Shown piece after piece: positions 44,089 through 52,729 of a stretch of 64,000 bases of DNA. The stretch comes from Geodermatophilus obscurus (GTDB lineage: Bacteria; Actinomycetota; Actinomycetes; Mycobacteriales; Geodermatophilaceae). Numbering within the stretch: position 1 is the stretch's first letter; every line of letters starts with the position of its first letter. The notes under the pieces were generated by a model. It saw nothing but the letters and a program-made list of their open reading frames with translations. It did no database searches and was not told where the DNA came from. Made by a program: the position numbers and the translations under genes. The DNA is taken from the NCBI RefSeq assembly GCF_900115395.1, contig NZ_FOWE01000008.1, positions 209,195 to 273,194 on the forward strand, given 5' to 3'.

Positions 44089-44105
44089 GGACAGTAGGCC
44101 GCCCT

Positions 44106-44121
44106 CCACTACATCTGCAAG
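44106..44121. promoter_or_regulatory. NrdR-box-like site 2
   Basis: CCACTACATCTGCAAG fits the NrdR consensus half-site CACTACAT well. Its centre is 33 bp from site 1, about three helical turns, the usual paired arrangement for NrdR. Confidence 0.6.
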
Positions 44122-44357
44122 GCGAGGGCAGGCGTGTCTCTTCCGCCGAGACCCGGTCGTGACCCCTCCGTGACCACGGGCGAGCACCTCCCCCACCCGT
44201 CACACGACACGCCGCGACGAGCGGTGTGTCGGCGCGCAGGAGGCCGGTCGCGGGTGTAGACGCACCCCTCCCCGACCGTGGTGGGGACACGCGCCGTCCA
44301 CCCACCGGCCACCACCCGGCGACGGACCGCGACCCCGTCGGGCACCCGTCACGGGAC

Positions 44358-44381
44358 GACCGGGGGGCGACGCCCCCGGTC
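44358..44381. terminator. Hairpin downstream of the 44393 gene
   Basis: GACCGGGGGG-CGA-CGCCCCCGGTC with one bulged base lies 12 bp past the stop of the minus-strand gene. The rest of 44122-44357 holds no supported gene. Confidence 0.6.
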
Positions 44382-44392
44382 CGGCGGACCGC

Positions 44393-45190
44393 TCAGGCCG
44401 ACGGCCGCACCGGCGGTCGCCCGCCGCGCGCACCGGGCACCAGGTCACCGACGCGGATCGGCCGGGTCAGCATGTCGTGGTCGCCGGCGGCGGGAGCCGC
44501 CATCGCGGGTGCGGCACCGGCAGGACCACCGACGGCGGGCGCGGCAACGGTGGGCGCGGCGACGGCGGGCGAGGCGACGGTGGGCGTGGCGACGGTGGGC
44601 GCGGCGACGGTGACGTCCGGCTGCCCGGCTCCGCGCTCGACGGGAGCGGCGTCGACCGCGGGGCCTCCCGCGACGGCGGGCATCTCCGTCGTGACGGCGC
44701 GGTGCCGTCCGGCGGCGGACCCGGCAACGGATCCCGCAGGGGCGCGGTGGCGGCCCGCGATGCCGGCACCGACGGCGGGCTGCTCCGCGGTGACGTCGGC
44801 ACCGTGCCGGCGGGAGCGGCGGGGCCGGACGGCGGCAGGCGCCCCGGCCGCGGCCGGCATCGCAGCAGTGGCCGGCATCGCAGCAGTGGCCGGCATCGCA
44901 GCAGTGGCCGGCATCGCAGCAGTGGCCGGCATCGCACCGGTGGCCGGCGCCGGCGCGAGCGACAGGTGGCGCTCCGGCAGCCGCACGTCGGCCAGGCCGA
45001 CCCACGTGCCGGCGCCCTCCACGACGCCGGGGACCTGGGCCCGCAGCTGGACCCAGGCCTCGCAGCCCCCGGTCTCGTCGTGCCGCCAGCCGAGCATCGC
45101 GCCCGGCACCCAGGCGCCGTCCACCAGCACCTCGACGTCCTGGGGCGATCCGAAGGCCACGGCTGACCTGCTGTTCACGGCTGCTGACAC
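44393..45190 (-). CDS. Protein with a small conserved N-terminal domain and a repetitive disordered tail
   Basis: 265 aa if started at GTG 45190; internal GTGs at 45178 and nearby are also possible. Residues about 10-75 (DVEVLVDGAWVPGAMLGWRH, GCEAWVQLRAQ, TWVGLADVRLPE) form a compact beta domain. The remainder is Ala/Pro/Thr/Val low complexity, including five PATAAM repeats. There is no signal peptide or membrane segment. I do not recognise a function; the neighbours are nrdR and the lexA/LysM pair. Confidence 0.65.
   Translation of the reverse strand: MSAAVNSRSAVAFGSPQDVEVLVDGAWVPGAMLGWRHDETGGCEAWVQLRAQVPGVVEGAGTWVGLADVRLPERHLSLAPAPATGAMPATAAMPATAAMPATAAMPATAAMPAAAGAPAAVRPRRSRRHGADVTAEQPAVGAGIAGRHRAPAGSVAGSAAGRHRAVTTEMPAVAGGPAVDAAPVERGAGQPDVTVAAPTVATPTVASPAVAAPTVAAPAVGGPAGAAPAMAAPAAGDHDMLTRPIRVGDLVPGARGGRPPVRPSA
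44853..44942. repeat. 18-bp tandem repeat, five copies
   Basis: GCCGGCATCGCAGCAGTG occurs four times exactly (44853-44924), then a variant copy. It encodes the PATAAM repeats of the overlapping minus-strand gene. Confidence 0.9.
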
Positions 45191-45320
45191 GCTCCTGACC
45201 GTAAGTGACCGTCCGCGGCCAGTTCGTGAGCGACCGGGCGTCGATGGTTGACGAACCGTGCCGGACGCTCTCGTCACTTCCCCGGAGCCCCTCCCGCCCC
45301 TCCGGCGCCACCGACGGAGG

Positions 45321-46034
45321 TCAGGGCACCTGCAGGACCTGGCCGGGGACGACCACGGAGCCCTCCAGGTCATTGAGGACCACGATCGCGTCGACGACGG
45401 CGCGCACGTCCTCGTCGGGCCCGGTGACGCGGTCGGCGATGGACCACACGGTGTCCCCCTGCTCGACGACGACGCTGCTCTCCCCCGCCAGGCGCAGACC
45501 GGGGTCCGGCGCCAGGACCTCCCGGCCCACGACGGCGCCCGCGAGGCCCGAGGCCAGGACGAGGACGGCGACCAGGCGGCGTCCGCGGCGGGTCAGCCGG
45601 ACGGGCGGCGGGGTGCACCGGCCACGGACGAGGCCCCGCGCCGGCGCGGACTGCGGCGGGCGGCCGCCCGGCCGGACCGGGTCACGGCGGGTGCGAGGGG
45701 CCGCGGCGGCCGGGCCGGTGGTCCGCGGCGCCCGGTCGACCGGACGGTCGGGAACCGGCCGCAGGTGCCCGGTGACACGGGGGCCGGAGCCGGGCAGGCC
45801 GGCGGCGGGGACACGGGAGCGGGCTCCACCGGAGCCGTATCCACCGGAGACCGGCCCACCCGAGCCGGGCGTACCGGAGCGGGCCGCCACCGGGGACGGA
45901 CCGACCGCAGCGGTGCGACGGGGTTGGCGACCACCCGCGCCCGCCGCTCCCTGCACCTCCTCGCGGAGCAACGGCCGCCACGGGACGCGGACCGCTGCGT
46001 CGAACTCCAGGACCGCCTGCCGCACGCTGCCCAT
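45321..46034 (-). CDS. LysM-domain membrane protein, SOS-controlled (YneA-like)
   Basis: 237 aa. A long disordered Pro/Gly/Arg-rich N-terminal region is followed by one membrane segment (RRLVAVLVLASGLAGAVVG) and an extracytoplasmic LysM domain at the C-terminus (VVEQGDTVWSIADRVTG, IVVLNDLEGSVVVPGQVLQV). The gene is divergent from lexA, with two SOS boxes just upstream. This is the position of the SOS cell-division inhibitor in other Gram-positives (YneA, ChiZ/Rv2719c). GGGAG is 5 nt before the ATG at 46034. Confidence 0.85.
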   Translation of the reverse strand: MGSVRQAVLEFDAAVRVPWRPLLREEVQGAAGAGGRQPRRTAAVGPSPVAARSGTPGSGGPVSGGYGSGGARSRVPAAGLPGSGPRVTGHLRPVPDRPVDRAPRTTGPAAAAPRTRRDPVRPGGRPPQSAPARGLVRGRCTPPPVRLTRRGRRLVAVLVLASGLAGAVVGREVLAPDPGLRLAGESSVVVEQGDTVWSIADRVTGPDEDVRAVVDAIVVLNDLEGSVVVPGQVLQVP

Positions 46035-46057
46035 GACCACTCCCTCGTCAGGCCCTC

Positions 46058-46073
46058 TCGAACACGCGTTCGA
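46058..46073. promoter_or_regulatory. LexA (SOS) box 1, perfect
   Basis: TCGAACACGCGTTCGA matches the actinobacterial SOS consensus TCGAAC-N4-GTTCGA at every defined position. It is 24 bp upstream of the LysM gene. Confidence 0.93.
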
Positions 46074-46074
46074 C

Positions 46075-46090
46075 TCGAACGTGTGTGCGA
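46075..46090. promoter_or_regulatory. LexA (SOS) box 2, one mismatch
   Basis: TCGAACGTGTGTGCGA starts one base after box 1 and differs from consensus at one position. Confidence 0.65.
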
Positions 46091-46137
46091 TGTCTACCGC
46101 ATGGCAGTGACGGGGTCGACCCGACACGGACCCCGTT

Positions 46138-46153
46138 TCGAACACACGTTTGA
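46138..46153. promoter_or_regulatory. LexA (SOS) box 3, lexA side
   Basis: TCGAACACACGTTTGA differs from consensus at one position and lies about 180 bp upstream of the lexA start, suited to autoregulation. Confidence 0.85.
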
Positions 46154-46332
46154 AGTGCCGGCCCCGAGGCGCTACGGTCCGGTGAGCAGCCCTCCGCCCG
46201 CCGTCGGCGCCGACGCGGGCGGCGCCTGCCGGCTCGCGACCGGAGCCTCCGGTCGCGGGACGGACGGGCGCTCCGCCACGGGCGGTGGGCAGGACACGAG
46301 GGCCGCGGGGACGCGGCCGGCGAGGAGGAGAC

Positions 46333-47121
46333 GTGGCGGGCACGAGCGGCACCGGCCAGGGCACGCGCGCGGGCACGGCCACCCGGCGCACCAGCGGCAG
46401 GCGCGAGACCGCCTCCGGCGGCGGGACGGAGACCGCCGCGGTGCGCACCTTCCCCGACCGGGCCGAGGCCGGTGACGGGCTGACCCAGCGCCAGCGCCGG
46501 GTCCTCGAGGTCATCCGCGACTCGATCGAGCGCCGCGGGTACCCGCCCTCGGTCCGGGAGATCGGCGAGGCGGTGGGGCTGTCCTCCGCGTCGTCGGTCG
46601 CCCACCAGCTGTCGGTGCTGCAGAAGAAGGGCTGGCTGCGGCGCGACCCCAACCGCCCGCGGGCACTCGACGTCCGGCTGCCCGGAGACACCACCGCCAC
46701 GGCCGAGTCCGCGCCGGCGGTCCCCGCGGCCGCCGACGGCGCCACCGCGCCCACCTACGTGCCGCTCGTCGGCCGGATCGCCGCCGGTGGCCCGGTGCTG
46801 GCCGAGCAGGCGGTCGAGGACGTCTTCCCGCTCCCCCGCGAGCTGGTCGGCGAGGGCACCCTGTTCATGCTCCGTGTCGCCGGTGACTCCATGGTCGACG
46901 CGGCGATCTGCGACGGCGACTGGGTCGTCGTCCGTCAGCAGCCGACCGCCGAGAACGGCGAGATCGTGGCCGCGATGCTCGACGGCGAGGCCACCGTCAA
47001 GACCTACAAGCGCCGCGACGGGCACGTGTGGCTGCTGCCCCACAACGCCGCCTACGAGCCGATCCCGGGCGACGAGGCCACCATCCTCGGCCGCGTCGTC
47101 ACCGTCCTGCGCCGCGTCTGA
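46333..47121 (+). CDS. lexA: SOS repressor LexA
   Basis: 262 aa. A winged helix-turn-helix ([40 protein letters not shown]) and an S24 peptidase domain with cleavage site Ala151-Gly152 (RIAAGGPVL), Ser186 (AGDSMVDA) and Lys223 (ATVKTYKR). The first 45 residues are a basic, disordered extension common in actinobacterial LexA. GAGGAGGAG precedes the GTG. It represses the SOS regulon, including itself, the divergent LysM gene and recA. Confidence 0.96.
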   Translation: MAGTSGTGQGTRAGTATRRTSGRRETASGGGTETAAVRTFPDRAEAGDGLTQRQRRVLEVIRDSIERRGYPPSVREIGEAVGLSSASSVAHQLSVLQKKGWLRRDPNRPRALDVRLPGDTTATAESAPAVPAAADGATAPTYVPLVGRIAAGGPVLAEQAVEDVFPLPRELVGEGTLFMLRVAGDSMVDAAICDGDWVVVRQQPTAENGEIVAAMLDGEATVKTYKRRDGHVWLLPHNAAYEPIPGDEATILGRVVTVLRRV

Positions 47122-47154
47122 CCGGTCCGCTCGGCGGTCCCGTGGGCGGGCCGC

Positions 47155-48213
47155 TCAGCCGGAGGACGGTGGGGCCGGCTGCCGGCGGAGCAGCCGGCCA
47201 CCGATCCACAGCAGCAGCGTGGCCACGGCGGCCGCGATGAGCCCGGCGACGACCGAGGACAGGCCGGTGCCGCCGTCGTCAAGCAGGGCCGCCAGCGACG
47301 GATCCGCGGCCGCCGACGGCGTCGGGGCGGGGGTCCGCGCGGGGACCGGCACCAGCGTGACGTCGCCCGGCAGGCCCTCGCCGGCGACGAGGAGCGCGCT
47401 GCCGTCCGCGGTGAAGGACACCGCCTCCCCCTGGGGAGCGGGCGGCAGCGGGATGCGCACCGGTTCGCCGGCGAGCGCGGCCGGGACGTCGGCACCGGTG
47501 AGCGCCCAGACGTAGGCGTCGGTGTAGGTGCGCAGCGCGATCCGGCTGCCGTCGCGGGCGACCGCACCGCCCGTCACCAGCAGCTGCCCGGCCCGGCCCA
47601 CCGGGCCACCAGGCGTGCCGGTCAGCGTGAGCGTCACCGTGCCGACGTCGGCCAGCGCCACCGTGCCGGCGTCGGTCAGCGGCGCCGCCGGGCGGTAGAC
47701 GTGGCTGGCGCCCAGCACCTCCTTGGTGACCACGTGGGGAGTGCCGTCGGGGGCGACGAGCAGCGCCTCGGCGTCGTGCGGGCCGTCGGGGTAGGTGAGC
47801 CGGTACAGCGACGTCGTGCCGTCGGGCCGCAGCGCGATGAGCGCGACGGTGGTGCGGGTGGCGTTGTTGTCCCCGGTGTCGGCCAGCCAGACCGTGCCGT
47901 CGGGCCCGACACCGAGGTCCTCGGGGTCGTAGGGGTCGAGCGGCGCGACGGTCTCGTCGACGACCCGGCACGCCTGGTCGAGCACCGACACGGTCACCTG
48001 GTCCCCGCCGTCGGGGATGGCGAGCATCCGGTCGCCGACGTCGACCAGCCCGGACAGCTCGGCCAGCCGGGGGTCGGTGACCTGGCACCGCGGTGACGGT
48101 CGGGCCGGCTCCTCGGCCGACGCGGGGACCGCGGGGAGGAGCGCCAGCGCCAGACCGAGGCCGACCGCAGCGGCCCGCCGGGCGCTACGCGGGGGGACGG
48201 CCGACTCGGGCAC
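47155..48213 (-). CDS. Exported, membrane-anchored beta-propeller-like protein
   Basis: 352 aa. Signal peptide (RRAAAVGLGLALALLPAVPA, AxA cleavage near residue 32), an extracytoplasmic region with propeller-like repeats (LAIPDGGDQVTV, LGVGPDGTVWLADTGDN, HDAEALLVAPDGTPHVVT) and a C-terminal membrane segment (GLIAAAVATLLLWIGG) with basic end RLLRR. ADTGDNNA is typical of this actinobacterial family. Its start overlaps the PAP2 gene by 29 bp. The ligand is unknown. Confidence 0.82.
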   Translation of the reverse strand: MPESAVPPRSARRAAAVGLGLALALLPAVPASAEEPARPSPRCQVTDPRLAELSGLVDVGDRMLAIPDGGDQVTVSVLDQACRVVDETVAPLDPYDPEDLGVGPDGTVWLADTGDNNATRTTVALIALRPDGTTSLYRLTYPDGPHDAEALLVAPDGTPHVVTKEVLGASHVYRPAAPLTDAGTVALADVGTVTLTLTGTPGGPVGRAGQLLVTGGAVARDGSRIALRTYTDAYVWALTGADVPAALAGEPVRIPLPPAPQGEAVSFTADGSALLVAGEGLPGDVTLVPVPARTPAPTPSAAADPSLAALLDDGGTGLSSVVAGLIAAAVATLLLWIGGRLLRRQPAPPSSG

Positions 48214-48949
48214 TCGCCCAGCGTGACATCACGACTGCGTCGAGTGCGTGCACCACGCCCAGCAGCAGCACCCCGACGGCGGCACCGACGACCGCGTCGG
48301 TGACCCAGTGGAAGTCCAGCGACACCATCGCGATGCCGGTGGCGACCGGGCCGACGACGCTGAGCAGCCACAGGGTCCGCTGCACCCGCGGGTCGAGGCG
48401 GTAGTCGACGGCCAGCCAGCGGGCCACGCCCCACATGAGCACGGCGTTGGCCACGTGCCCGGAGGGGTAGCTGGCGCCGTCGCGGTGGAAGAAGGACCCC
48501 GGGTAGGCCGGCGCAGTGCGGCCGGTGCCGTACTTGACCGCGTAGACGACGAGCGTCAGCAGGACCAGGGCGGTGAGCACGCGCACCAGCGGGACGAGCG
48601 TGCGCCGGCGCCAGCACAGCCAGCCGACGAGCCCGGTCAGGACGATGAGGATGGTGCCGCGCCCGCCGATCTGCGTCACCGCCCACACCGGCCAGTAGCC
48701 CGGGGAGTCGCGCAGGTCCCAGCTGCTGACCACCTCCGAGACCTGGAGGTCGAGCCGCTCCAGCACGCCACGGCTGAGCAGGTCGGCGGTGACGGCGACG
48801 GCGACAGCGAACGCGGTCAGCAGCAACCACCACGGCGGCCGGCCGGTCGTCACTCCGGCGCGCGCGGGGACGGGGGCCGACGGGTCGCCGTCGGCCGGCG
48901 CTCCGGGCCCCGGCCGCACCGTGCCGCTGCTCAGACGGCCGCTGGTCAC
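48185..48949 (-). CDS. PAP2-family phosphatase
   Basis: 254 aa, about six membrane segments. The three phosphatase motifs are present: KYGTGRTAP, YPSGHVAN (His) and SLDFHWVTD (His). It probably dephosphorylates a lipid phosphate such as undecaprenyl diphosphate or phosphatidate on the outer face of the membrane. GTG start. Cotranscribed with the propeller gene. Confidence 0.9.
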   Translation of the reverse strand: MTSGRLSSGTVRPGPGAPADGDPSAPVPARAGVTTGRPPWWLLLTAFAVAVAVTADLLSRGVLERLDLQVSEVVSSWDLRDSPGYWPVWAVTQIGGRGTILIVLTGLVGWLCWRRRTLVPLVRVLTALVLLTLVVYAVKYGTGRTAPAYPGSFFHRDGASYPSGHVANAVLMWGVARWLAVDYRLDPRVQRTLWLLSVVGPVATGIAMVSLDFHWVTDAVVGAAVGVLLLGVVHALDAVVMSRWASARVGRPPA

Positions 48950-49062
48950 CCGGTCACGGTACCGGCCCGTGACCCGTCCGTGACCTCGTCGACCGCAGAC
49001 GGCGAGCCGCCCGGGTGGCCGGCGGGGCGCCGGTCACCCGGGCGGGTGAGAGCAGGAAGGGG

Positions 49063-50544
49063 TCAGCCGACCGGTGCAGCGAACCGCTCGAGGGCGGCGG
49101 CGAGTCCGCCGTCGACCCGCGCGGTGAGCCGGGTGCCCTCGGCCTCGTGCTGCTCGCTCAGGACCTCGCCGTCGCGGTGGACGCGGGCGACCAGGTCGCC
49201 GCGGTCGTAGGGCACGAGCACCTCGACCTCGACGTCGGGGTGCGGCAGCCGGGCGGCCACGATCTCGCTCAGCCGCTCGATGCCCTCACCGGTCCGCGCC
49301 GAGACCCACACCGCGCCGGGCAGGGCCTGCCGCAGGGTGAGCACGTCGTCCTCGGTCATGGCGTCGACCTTGTTGACGACGATCAGCTCGGGCACCGCCG
49401 CAGCGTCGATCTCCCGCAGCACCACGTGCACCGCGTCGATCTGGCCGAGCGGGTCGGGGTCGGAGCCGTCGACGACGTGCAGCAGCAGGTCGGCGCCGGC
49501 CACCTCCTCCAGCGTCGACCGGAACGCGTCGACGAGCTGGTGCGGCAGGTGCCGCACGAAGCCGACGGTGTCGGTCAGCGTGTACTCGCGGCCGTCGGGC
49601 GACTGCGCGCGGCGCACGGTGGGGTCGAGGGTGGCGAACAGCGCGTTCTCCACCAGCACGCCCGCGCCGGTGAGCCGGTTGAGCAGGCTGGACTTGCCGG
49701 CGTTGGTGTAGCCGGCGATCGCCACGCTGGGGACGGCGTTGCGGTCGCGCGCCGAGCGCTGGGTGGCACGGGCGGTGGCCATGCCGGCGATCTCGCGGCG
49801 CAGCTTGCTCACCCGCGCGCGGATCCGCCGCCGGTCGGTCTCGATCTTCGTCTCACCGGGTCCGCGGGTGCCGATCCCGCCACCGCCGGCGACACGGCCA
49901 CCGGCCTGCCGGGACAGCGACTCACCCCAGCCACGCAGCCGCGGGAGCATGTACTGCATCTGCGCGAGCTCGACCTGGGCCTTGCCCTCCCGGCTCGTGG
50001 CGTGCTGGGCGAAGATGTCGAGGATCAGCGCGGTCCGGTCGACCACCTTGACCTTGAGGATCTTCTCCAGCGCGTTCAGCTGGCCGGGGGTCAGCTCGCC
50101 GTCGCAGATGACGGTGTCGGCGCCGGTGGCGGCGACGACGTCGCGGATCTCGTTGGCCTTGCCGGAGCCCACGTAGGTGCCGGCGTCGGGCTTGTCCCGC
50201 CGCTGGCTCACCGCCTCGAGCACCTCCGAGCCCGCCGTCTCGGCGAGCGCTGCCAGCTCGGCCAGCGACCGGTCGGCGTCGGCCTGGGTGCCCTCGGTCC
50301 ACACCCCGACGAGCACGACCCGCTCGAGGCGCAGCTGCCGGTACTCGACCTCGCTGATGTCGGCGAGCTCGGTGGACAGCCCCGCCACCCGGCGCAGCGC
50401 GCCACGGGCCTCGAGGTCGTAGGAGCCGGTGGTGTCGTCGGCCTGGTCGACCGGGCCCTCCGGCACGGGACGCGGGGTCCCGTCCGCGCGCTCGGCCCGG
50501 TCCTGCGCGTCCGCGAGCACGGCGCGGTTCTGTGCGGTCGTCAT
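49063..50544 (-). CDS. hflX: GTPase HflX
   Basis: 493 aa. The N-terminal HflX domain (VGSGKANEIRDVVAATGADT) and glycine-rich linker (RVAGGGGIGTRGPGETKIET) precede the G domain: G1 GYTNAGKS, G3 DTVGF, G4 NKVD. It splits stalled or stressed ribosomes. An ATG at 50613 is in frame, but a TATGAC -10-like hexamer lies on top of it, so I prefer ATG 50544. Confidence 0.95.
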   Translation of the reverse strand: MTTAQNRAVLADAQDRAERADGTPRPVPEGPVDQADDTTGSYDLEARGALRRVAGLSTELADISEVEYRQLRLERVVLVGVWTEGTQADADRSLAELAALAETAGSEVLEAVSQRRDKPDAGTYVGSGKANEIRDVVAATGADTVICDGELTPGQLNALEKILKVKVVDRTALILDIFAQHATSREGKAQVELAQMQYMLPRLRGWGESLSRQAGGRVAGGGGIGTRGPGETKIETDRRRIRARVSKLRREIAGMATARATQRSARDRNAVPSVAIAGYTNAGKSSLLNRLTGAGVLVENALFATLDPTVRRAQSPDGREYTLTDTVGFVRHLPHQLVDAFRSTLEEVAGADLLLHVVDGSDPDPLGQIDAVHVVLREIDAAAVPELIVVNKVDAMTEDDVLTLRQALPGAVWVSARTGEGIERLSEIVAARLPHPDVEVEVLVPYDRGDLVARVHRDGEVLSEQHEAEGTRLTARVDGGLAAALERFAAPVG

Positions 50545-50712
50545 CGGGTCCAGCGTGACACGCGCGTCGTCAGCGGTCACCTGGGTTGTCGTCGTGTGTG
50601 CAGTCGTCGTCATACAGAGGGTGCAACACCGGACGAGCCCGCGTGCATCCCGCCGGCCGGCGGGTAGGGCTGCGGGCGAGGGCACGCACGACCACCGATC
50701 AGGGAGACAGCC

Positions 50713-50916
50713 GTGAGCACCAGCGACGACGCCGGCATCGACGACCCGGGCCGCGACCCCGTGGGCCTCGATGTGCCGCGCAACCCCTTCGGCGGCGCCG
50801 ACCAGGACACCGGGGCCGGCTCGCCGCGGGGCACCGGCAACGTGGGCCCCGGGGACAAGCCCGAGGCGCCCACCGACGAGCCGGAGACCCGGGCGGACAC
50901 CCCGGACAACCCCTAG
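50713..50916 (+). CDS. Small acidic disordered protein
   Basis: 67 aa rich in Asp, Gly and Pro (DDAGIDDPGRDPVGLDVPRN) with no fold pattern. AGGGAG is 6-9 nt before the GTG. Its TAG shares the CTAG tetramer with the convergent dapF stop. Function unknown; the good ribosome site supports expression. Confidence 0.6.
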   Translation: MSTSDDAGIDDPGRDPVGLDVPRNPFGGADQDTGAGSPRGTGNVGPGDKPEAPTDEPETRADTPDNP

Positions 50917-51800
50917 GAGTCGAGCCACTCCGCGGTGAGCTCGCCGGCGGCGACCACCACGGCCGGGCCGTGCAGCACGGTCGTCCCCGGCGAGACGTCG
51001 ACGGTCAGCCGGCCGCCGGGGACGTCGACGACGACCGTGCCCTGCTGCGGCCCGTCGGCCCCGGCGGCCAGCGCGGCGTAGGCGGTGGCGCAGGCGCCGG
51101 TGCCGCACGACCGCGTCTCGCCCACCCCCCGCTCGTGCACCCGCAGCCGCACGTGCGCGTCGGCGCCCTCGGCCGGGCGCGCGAGCACCTGCACGAACTC
51201 GACGTTGACGCCGTCGGGGAACAAGGCCGGGTCGACGCCGGGTGGCCGGGTGAGGTCGAGGGCGTCGAGGTCGGCGTCGGTGGCGCAGACCAGGTGGGGG
51301 TTGCCCATGGACACCGCCTGCCCGGCGAACGCCTGCCCGGCGACGGTGGCCTCGCCGCGGCCGAAGGGCCGGGCCGGCCCCATGTCGACCCAGTAGGTGC
51401 CGTCGGGCGACGCACCCACGCGGCGGGGGCCACCGCGGGTGCCGACGAGGACGCCGTCGGCGCAGGCCGCGCGGTCGAGCAGGCCCTCGGTCACCAGGAC
51501 GTGCAGGAACAGCCGGATGCCGTTGCCGCACATCTCCGCGTGCGAGCCGTCGGCGTTGCGGTGGTCCATGAACCACTCGCAGTCGGCGAGGCGGTCGCCG
51601 AGGACATCGGGCGCGTCGGGCACGTGCACGCTGCGCACCACCCGCAGGACGCCGTCACCGCCGAGGCCCGAGCGGCGCTCGCACAGCCGCCGGACCAGCG
51701 CGGCGTCGAGGCGGTCCTCCGGCCAGCGGTCCCCGTCCGGGTCGGGCAGGACGACGAAGTCGTTCTCGGTGCCGTGCCCGAGGAGGAACCGGTCGCTCAC
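50913..51800 (-). CDS. dapF: Diaminopimelate epimerase
   Basis: 295 aa. The two catalytic Cys are in HAEMCGNGIR (Cys91) and RSCGTGACAT (Cys232). It converts LL- to meso-diaminopimelate for lysine and peptidoglycan. GTG start overlaps the miaA stop by 4 bp, so it is the last gene of a LigB-like/miaA/dapF operon. Confidence 0.96.
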   Translation of the reverse strand: MSDRFLLGHGTENDFVVLPDPDGDRWPEDRLDAALVRRLCERRSGLGGDGVLRVVRSVHVPDAPDVLGDRLADCEWFMDHRNADGSHAEMCGNGIRLFLHVLVTEGLLDRAACADGVLVGTRGGPRRVGASPDGTYWVDMGPARPFGRGEATVAGQAFAGQAVSMGNPHLVCATDADLDALDLTRPPGVDPALFPDGVNVEFVQVLARPAEGADAHVRLRVHERGVGETRSCGTGACATAYAALAAGADGPQQGTVVVDVPGGRLTVDVSPGTTVLHGPAVVVAAGELTAEWLDS

Positions 51801-52729
51801 CGCCCGATCGTACGGCCAGCGAGCAGCTCCCCCACCGCGCCGGCGAGGTCGGGACGGGCGGCGTCGAACCACGTCGTCGTGGCGTCGCGGCGGAACCAGG
51901 AGCGCTGCCGGCGGACGAAGCGGCGGGTGGTGGTGACCGTCCGCTCGCGCGCCTCCTCGGCGGTGAGCTCGCCGGCGAGCTGGGCGAGCACCTGCGCGTA
52001 GCCGAGCGCCCGGGACGCCGTGGGGCCCTCGCGCAGGCCCTTCCCCGCCAGCGCCTCGACCTCGGCGACGAAGCCCGCGGCCCACATCCGGTCCACCCGC
52101 TGCGCCACCCGGGCGTCGAGCTCGGCGGGCTCCCGGTCGAGGCCGACGACGACCGCCGGGTAGTGCGGGCGCGGCTCGGGGAGGGTGGCGCGGAAGGGAC
52201 CGCCGGTCAGCTCCACGACCTCCAGGGCGCGCACGATCCGCCGCCCGTTGCTCGGCAGGACGGCGGCCGCGGCGTCGGGGTCCACGGCGGCCAGGCGGGC
52301 GTGCAGCGCGGCCGGGCCGGCGTCGGCGAGCTCGGCCTCCAGCCGGGCGCGGACGGCGGGGTCGGTGCCCGGGAAGTCGAGGTCGTCGAGGACCGCGCGG
52401 ACGTAGAGACCCGACCCGCCCACCAGCAGCGGCAGCACACCCGCTTCCCGGAGCCGGTCGACCTCGGCGCGCGCCCGGCGGGCGTAGTCGACGACGGAGG
52501 CCGCCTCCCGGACGTGCCAGACGTCGAGCAGGTGGTGCGGCACCCCCCGCCGCTCGGCGGCGTCGGGCTTGGCGGTGCCGATGTCCATGCCGCGGTAGAG
52601 CTGCATGGAATCGGCGTTGACCACCTCGCCGCCGAGCGCCAGCGCCAGCTCGACCGCGAGCGCGGTCTTGCCGGTGGCGGTGGGCCCGACGACCGCGACG
52701 ACCGGCGGCCCGCTCAGCTGCTCTGCCAC
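51797..52729 (-). CDS. miaA: tRNA dimethylallyltransferase
   Basis: 310 aa. P-loop GPTATGKTALA, DSMQLYRGMDIGTAKP and FVRRQRSWFRRD are hallmark segments. It adds the dimethylallyl group to A37 of tRNAs reading UNN codons; MiaB (55144-56619) performs the next step. Its GTG overlaps the upstream gene by 16 bp. Confidence 0.96.
   Translation of the reverse strand: MAEQLSGPPVVAVVGPTATGKTALAVELALALGGEVVNADSMQLYRGMDIGTAKPDAAERRGVPHHLLDVWHVREAASVVDYARRARAEVDRLREAGVLPLLVGGSGLYVRAVLDDLDFPGTDPAVRARLEAELADAGPAALHARLAAVDPDAAAAVLPSNGRRIVRALEVVELTGGPFRATLPEPRPHYPAVVVGLDREPAELDARVAQRVDRMWAAGFVAEVEALAGKGLREGPTASRALGYAQVLAQLAGELTAEEARERTVTTTRRFVRRQRSWFRRDATTTWFDAARPDLAGAVGELLAGRTIGR

Noticed and set aside
39573-44162. 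Plus-strand open frame of over 1500 codons across nrdJ and nrdR
   Set aside because: It is the complement of well-supported genes; its length reflects scarcity of stops in GC-rich antisense frames.
44853-44942. Regular 18-bp repeats considered as a CRISPR array
   Set aside because: Copies are directly adjacent without spacers and encode a protein repeat in frame.
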